From assembly GCA_018969935.1 (NCBI GenBank), contig JAGWXJ010000030.1, forward strand, positions 1-17,455: a DNA stretch of 17,455 nucleotides, given 5' to 3'. Numbering within the stretch: the stretch's first letter is position 1; each line of letters opens with the position of its first letter. This stretch comes from Alphaproteobacteria bacterium. Its GTDB lineage: Bacteria; Pseudomonadota; Alphaproteobacteria; Micavibrionales; UBA1664. Positions 13,871 through 17,455 of this stretch are shown here, piece after piece. The notes beneath the pieces were generated by a model. The model saw only the letters and a program-made list of their open reading frames with translations, was not told the origin of the DNA and did no database searches. A program made the position numbers and the translations under genes.

Positions 13871-14923
13871 ATGCGCCGTACCCTGCTTACCCTTGCCCTG
13901 CTTGCTTTCGTGACGCCCGCCTTTGCGCAGAGCGAGGCGGATACGCTCGCATCGTTGCAGGGCGAGCTTGTGCGCACGGCAGGCACCATCAGGACCATCG
14001 AGCGCAAGCTGGGCGAACTTGATACCCACCTTGCCGCGCTTGGTGAAAAGCAAAAAGCCCTTGAGGCGGATTACGATGCGCGACGGGCAAAGATGGCGGC
14101 CATGGGATCGGCCCTGACCCGCATGGGCAGGACACCGCGCGAGGCCGTGCTTATCAGGCCCGGCGGGCCTTTGCAGGCGGCGCGAACATCCATGCTGCTG
14201 AATGCGGCGCTGCCCGTTGTGGAAGCCGAGGCGCAATCGTATCGGGATTTGCTGACAGACCTGCAAAAGACCAAAAGCGCGCTTGCCAAAACATCTGCCG
14301 AGGCCAAAACCACACGCGAACAACTGAAAGCCAACCATAGGGCGCTGACCGCATTGCTGGAAAGGCGCCAAAACAGCGGCGGCGGCATCGTTTGGCAGGA
14401 CGAGGCACGGAAGATTGCCGCGCTATCGCGCGCGGCCCGTAACCTGAGCGACCTGTTATCGCGCCTCGATACCGGCGGCGAGGCGCGCGCCCAACAGGAT
14501 GCTTTTTTTGCAAGCCTGCCCGATGACGAGGGGACTTTGCCCGTATCGGGCGTTATCAGGGTCGGGTACGGGCAGAAGAACGACATCGGCGCGGTATCGG
14601 AAGGAATTACCATCGATACCCTGCCCGGCAGCCTTGTGGTGGCACCACTGGGGGGGATTGTGCGGTATGTCGGCACCTTCCGAGGTTACGGGAATATCGT
14701 GATCATTGCGCACAAGGGGGGTTTTTATTCCCTTCTCGCGGGTATGGATAAAATCAATGTTTCCGAAGGACAGGCGATTGTTTCAGGCGAACCAATCGCT
14801 ATACTGGATGATGCTGTTCCTGCGAATCTTACGGGCGCACCGCCGCGCAAATCAGTGTATTATGAACTGCGTCGCGGCAGGCAGGCCGTAAACCCATCGC
14901 AAAAACTGCCCGGGCTTGGTTAA
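13871..14923 (+). CDS. envC: EnvC-like murein hydrolase activator (degenerate M23/LytM)
   Basis: This is a periplasmic protein that should activate an amidase for septal peptidoglycan splitting rather than cut peptidoglycan itself. The 350-residue product has a signal peptide (residues 1-19, cleavage after AFA). A coiled-coil region of Gln/Lys/Glu/Ala-rich helices runs over about 25-190. A C-terminal LytM fold begins near 225 and holds GSLVVAPLGGIVRYVG and FRGYGNIVIIAHKGGFYSLLAG. The first His/Asp zinc site of active M23 peptidases is replaced by the GAVSEGITI segment, and the H-x-H pair by HKGGFYS. This pattern is that of EnvC-type activators. It starts 3 bp after rlmH and is followed by the S41 protease, an arrangement I know from other alphaproteobacteria. 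The symbol rests on family resemblance. Confidence 0.88.
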   Translation: MRRTLLTLALLAFVTPAFAQSEADTLASLQGELVRTAGTIRTIERKLGELDTHLAALGEKQKALEADYDARRAKMAAMGSALTRMGRTPREAVLIRPGGPLQAARTSMLLNAALPVVEAEAQSYRDLLTDLQKTKSALAKTSAEAKTTREQLKANHRALTALLERRQNSGGGIVWQDEARKIAALSRAARNLSDLLSRLDTGGEARAQQDAFFASLPDDEGTLPVSGVIRVGYGQKNDIGAVSEGITIDTLPGSLVVAPLGGIVRYVGTFRGYGNIVIIAHKGGFYSLLAGMDKINVSEGQAIVSGEPIAILDDAVPANLTGAPPRKSVYYELRRGRQAVNPSQKLPGLG

Positions 14924-14964
14924 GCCGCATCAATACCTTGGTACCCTTTTCAACTGGATGTTTC

Positions 14965-16470
14965 ATGAAGCTTGTACGCCCCGCCTTTGCAGCCCTTTTT
15001 GTAGCCTTCCTTGCCCTTACGCCCGCCTATTTGCACGCGCAAGACGCCCCTGCACCAGCCGCCCCCGCAGCGGAAGGCAGCACCGAGAAGAAGGCCGATG
15101 CCGAAGAAACCTACAAGATGCTGAAGATTTTCGGCGAAGTGTTCGAGCGTGTACGCGCCCAATACGTTGACCAGAAAACCGACAAGGAACTTATCGAATA
15201 TGCCATTGGCGGCATGCTTTCCAGCCTTGACCCGCATTCAAGCTACCTGAATGACGAAGGCTTCGAGGACATGAAGGTCCAGACCCGCGGTTCATTCGGC
15301 GGGCTTGGCATTGAAGTCACGATGGAGAACGGCCTTGTGAAAGTGGTGTCGCCTATCGATGACACGCCCGCTTTCAAAGCCGGCATCAAGGCCGGTGACC
15401 TTATTACACACCTTGATGGCAAGCCTGTTATCGGCCTGACCTTGAATGACGCCGTAGACAAGATGCGCGGCAAGGTCGGCACGCCCATCACGATTACCGT
15501 ACACCGCGAAGGTTCCAACGAGCCTTTGAAATTCACGATTACGCGCGATGTCATCCGCATCCGTTCCGTACGTTTTTCGGAGTATGACAACGTCGGGTAC
15601 ATCCGCATCACGACCTTCAACGCACAGACCGAGCCGGGGCTTCGCCAAGCGCTCGAGAAAATCAAGGCTGACAAGGGCAAGGATTTGCTCGGGTATGTTA
15701 TTGACCTCCGTAACAACCCCGGCGGCCTGCTTGACCAAGCGATTGCGGTTGCCGATGCCTTCCTGGACAAGGGTGAAATTGTTTCCACGCGTGGCCGCAA
15801 CGACAGCGACACCAAGCGCGACAACGCAACCCCCGGTGATCTTTCCGACGGTTTGCCGATTGTGGTGCTTATCAACGGCGGTTCGGCCTCGGCTTCGGAG
15901 ATTGTTGCCGGCGCCTTGCAAGACCAGCGCCGCGCCGTGCTGCTCGGGACCAAATCCTTCGGCAAAGGCTCGGTCCAGACCATCATATCGCTGCCCAACA
16001 ATGCGGCCATCCGCCTGACAACGGCGCGTTATTACACGCCTTCGGGCCGTTCCATCCAGGCCAAGGGCATCGAGCCCGATATCGTCGTGCCGCAGTCCAA
16101 GGTTGAAAACCTTGAAACGGGCGAAGGTATCAGCGAGGCCGATTTGCGCGGTGCGCTTGATGGCCAAGCCGGCAAAAAGCATGAAGACAACGGCGACAAC
16201 ACGCCCGTTGTGAAGCAGCAGGAGCCCACCAACACCGAAAGCAACGAGCCCCTGCCCCCCGGCGAAACGAAGGACGAGCCCAAGAAGCCGATTTCCATCG
16301 ACCACCCAGAACTGGCCGAGGATTACCAGCTGGCGCGCGGTATCGACCTTCTGCGCGGGATAGCGCTTTACCGCAGCCAAGTCAGCCCCGAGGGTGCGCC
16401 CGATATGGTGAAAGCCGACACGGGCACGGGCAAGGAAGCCACTGCACCAGCTACGGCACCGCAACCCTAA
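14965..16470 (+). CDS. ctpA: C-terminal processing peptidase, S41 family (CtpA-like)
   Basis: This is a periplasmic serine protease that trims or degrades proteins from their C-termini, often envelope and cell-wall enzymes. The 501-residue product has a signal peptide (about 1-25). A helical region at about 45-100 contains the SSLDPHSSYL motif. A PDZ domain covers about 108-190 (FGGLGIEV ... AGIKAGDLITHLDG) and binds substrate tails. The S41 core follows with DLRNNPGGLLDQA. The catalytic Ser309 lies in GGSASASEI and the catalytic Lys334 in SFGKGSVQ; the 25-residue spacing matches Prc. The last ~140 residues are Pro/Glu/Lys-rich low complexity with an embedded helical DYQLARGIDLLRGIAL. I chose ATG 14965, where the signal peptide begins; ATG or GTG starts further upstream add nothing family-like. 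It sits between the EnvC-like and deacetylase-like genes. Confidence 0.94.
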   Translation: MKLVRPAFAALFVAFLALTPAYLHAQDAPAPAAPAAEGSTEKKADAEETYKMLKIFGEVFERVRAQYVDQKTDKELIEYAIGGMLSSLDPHSSYLNDEGFEDMKVQTRGSFGGLGIEVTMENGLVKVVSPIDDTPAFKAGIKAGDLITHLDGKPVIGLTLNDAVDKMRGKVGTPITITVHREGSNEPLKFTITRDVIRIRSVRFSEYDNVGYIRITTFNAQTEPGLRQALEKIKADKGKDLLGYVIDLRNNPGGLLDQAIAVADAFLDKGEIVSTRGRNDSDTKRDNATPGDLSDGLPIVVLINGGSASASEIVAGALQDQRRAVLLGTKSFGKGSVQTIISLPNNAAIRLTTARYYTPSGRSIQAKGIEPDIVVPQSKVENLETGEGISEADLRGALDGQAGKKHEDNGDNTPVVKQQEPTNTESNEPLPPGETKDEPKKPISIDHPELAEDYQLARGIDLLRGIALYRSQVSPEGAPDMVKADTGTGKEATAPATAPQP

Positions 16471-16483
16471 GCAGGCGAAACGC

Positions 16484-17455
16484 ATGCGCGACGACGAGGA
16501 TGATGACGACGCACCCAAAGGCCCTTCAGCCTTTTCGCGCGGGGTTGCCTACCTTGTTGCGCGGCCGCTTTTGGCAGGGTTTGTTTGCGCCGTTATTGCC
16601 TTTATAGCGCTCGCTGCGCTTGTGCCGCACAGGGCGGGCATGAGCGGCATGTCTTTCCCCGTACCTGCGGTGCAGGTGGTACAGGAAAGCGCCCCCACCC
16701 CAGAGGCCAAACAAGAAAAGGCGGCTGAAGGCGTATTGCCTGAAAAGGCAGTAGACGAAATGAAGGCAGTACCGCCCGGCCAGAGCGCTGAGGCACCCAA
16801 GCCCGCCGCCAGCACCCCCGTGGTTGCGGATGTGGCCGTGCTTGTGACAGACGTGGGCCTGTCACGCCGCGTGGCGGAGGCCATTGATAAAAGCCTGCCG
16901 CTTGAAACAAGTCTTGCCGTATCGGTTTATGCGAGCGACCCAGCCGCGATTGCGCGCGCCTTCAAGGGTTCGGAGCGGGATGTGTGGGTGAACCTATCCT
17001 GCCAGAGCATCCAGCCCGGTATAGACCCCGGGCCGCTGGCCATGGCGGGCGGATTATCCAAAAAGGAAAACCAAGACCTTCTGCAAAAGCAGGTTGAGCT
17101 TGTGGGGGATTCCGCCATCGGTATCTTTTTGCCCGATGATGCCGATTTGCCCCTGCAATCGGATTTATGGCGCGATATTGCGCTTGAAGCGATTGCCGAC
17201 AACATGATGGTGCTGGATGCCACCAAGACCAAAGTTGCCACGCAGCTTTACATCCAGAAATCGGAATCCAAAATCAGCGCCTACCTGAAGACCGACCTTG
17301 TCATCAGGGGTGATGTGGCGCCGCCCGAATTCCAGAAAGCGCTGGAGGCAGCACTGCCTACCATTATCAACCTCGAGCAATCGATTGTGGTTATCAAGAA
17401 CCCATCGGTTGTGACGATTGCCGCGCTATCCAAGTGGATAGACGGGCTTGCGGGC
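16484..17455 (+). CDS. Divergent polysaccharide deacetylase-like protein, catalytic residues missing (partial)
   Basis: The frame is open for 324 codons from ATG 16484 to the window edge, so the C-terminus is cut off. An acidic cytoplasmic start (Asp/Glu at 3-9) leads into a membrane anchor at about 28-47. A Pro/Ala/Glu-rich linker follows, then from about 117 a fold resembling the divergent polysaccharide deacetylase family. Matching landmarks are VAVLVTDVGLS, ETSLAVSVYASD, the DPGPLAMAGGLS segment, GIFLPDDAD, MMVLDA and IAALSKWIDGLA. The residues that define the active family are replaced. The DDLG pair is T122-D123-V124-G125. The His of the LHLPME-type motif is Asn170 in VNLSCQ, and the NNHMGS-type motif is IFLPDD at 214-219. 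The later Gly-His is Lys-Asn. It is probably a non-catalytic envelope protein. It starts 13 bp after ctpA, fitting one cell-wall operon. Family assignment is from memory of motifs, so moderate. Confidence 0.75.
   Translation, partial: MRDDEDDDDAPKGPSAFSRGVAYLVARPLLAGFVCAVIAFIALAALVPHRAGMSGMSFPVPAVQVVQESAPTPEAKQEKAAEGVLPEKAVDEMKAVPPGQSAEAPKPAASTPVVADVAVLVTDVGLSRRVAEAIDKSLPLETSLAVSVYASDPAAIARAFKGSERDVWVNLSCQSIQPGIDPGPLAMAGGLSKKENQDLLQKQVELVGDSAIGIFLPDDADLPLQSDLWRDIALEAIADNMMVLDATKTKVATQLYIQKSESKISAYLKTDLVIRGDVAPPEFQKALEAALPTIINLEQSIVVIKNPSVVTIAALSKWIDGLAG

Noticed and set aside
13004..14371. 455-residue minus-strand open frame across rsfS, rlmH and the EnvC-like gene
   Set aside because: It spans three well-identified plus-strand genes and has Cys/His/Gln/Gly-rich shadow composition, typical of the antisense of GC-rich coding DNA.
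15292..16518. 408-residue minus-strand open frame opposite the S41 protease
   Set aside because: The plus strand encodes an intact protease with catalytic residues; the minus frame shows no motif or start signal.

Overview
The window is a gene-dense stretch of chromosome from a moderately high-GC bacterium, most likely an alphaproteobacterium. The basis is gene order and protein type: a separate F0-only ATP synthase operon in the order atpI-atpB-atpE-b'-b with no F1 genes beside it, an alphaproteobacterial-type SMC hinge region, the run rsfS-rlmH-envC-ctpA-divergent polysaccharide deacetylase, and mutY near a DsbA-like gene and smc. I lean towards the Rhodospirillales/Micavibrionales side, but the sequence alone does not settle that.

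Layout. (1) 4-2083: mutY (adenine glycosylase), then a 355-residue protein I do not recognise. (2) 2077-3882, minus strand: an exporter-type ABC transporter with fused membrane and ATPase domains, converging on the unknown gene with a 7-bp overlap. (3) 4070-8550: a membrane-anchored DsbA-like oxidoreductase and smc. (4) 8563-9444: an HNH endonuclease of McrA-like appearance, visibly more AT-rich than its surroundings and fitted almost seamlessly between smc and atpI. (5) 9447-12137: the F0 operon atpI-atpB-atpE-atpF'-atpF. (6) 12187-13867: nadD, rsfS and rlmH, for NAD synthesis and ribosome silencing/modification. (7) 13871-17455: an EnvC-type LytM activator, a CtpA-type S41 protease and a divergent polysaccharide deacetylase-like protein that runs off the window end. 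The last three form an envelope and peptidoglycan module.

The most notable points are these. rsfS has no ATG, GTG or TTG that would give a full-length protein; the best supported start is ATA, behind a strong Shine-Dalgarno sequence. The deacetylase-like protein has lost the His/Asp signature residues of its family and looks like a pseudoenzyme. The HNH gene is probably an acquired one-gene defence insertion. Between nadD and rsfS lies a compact promoter/terminator/mini-ORF arrangement, and a nested hairpin occupies the rsfS-rlmH gap. The 355-residue protein after mutY has no domain I can name. I see no tRNA or rRNA genes, CRISPR arrays, insertion sequences or attachment sites. No stretch over 300 bases lacks a gene; the longest gap is the 187-bp divergent region at 3883-4069.
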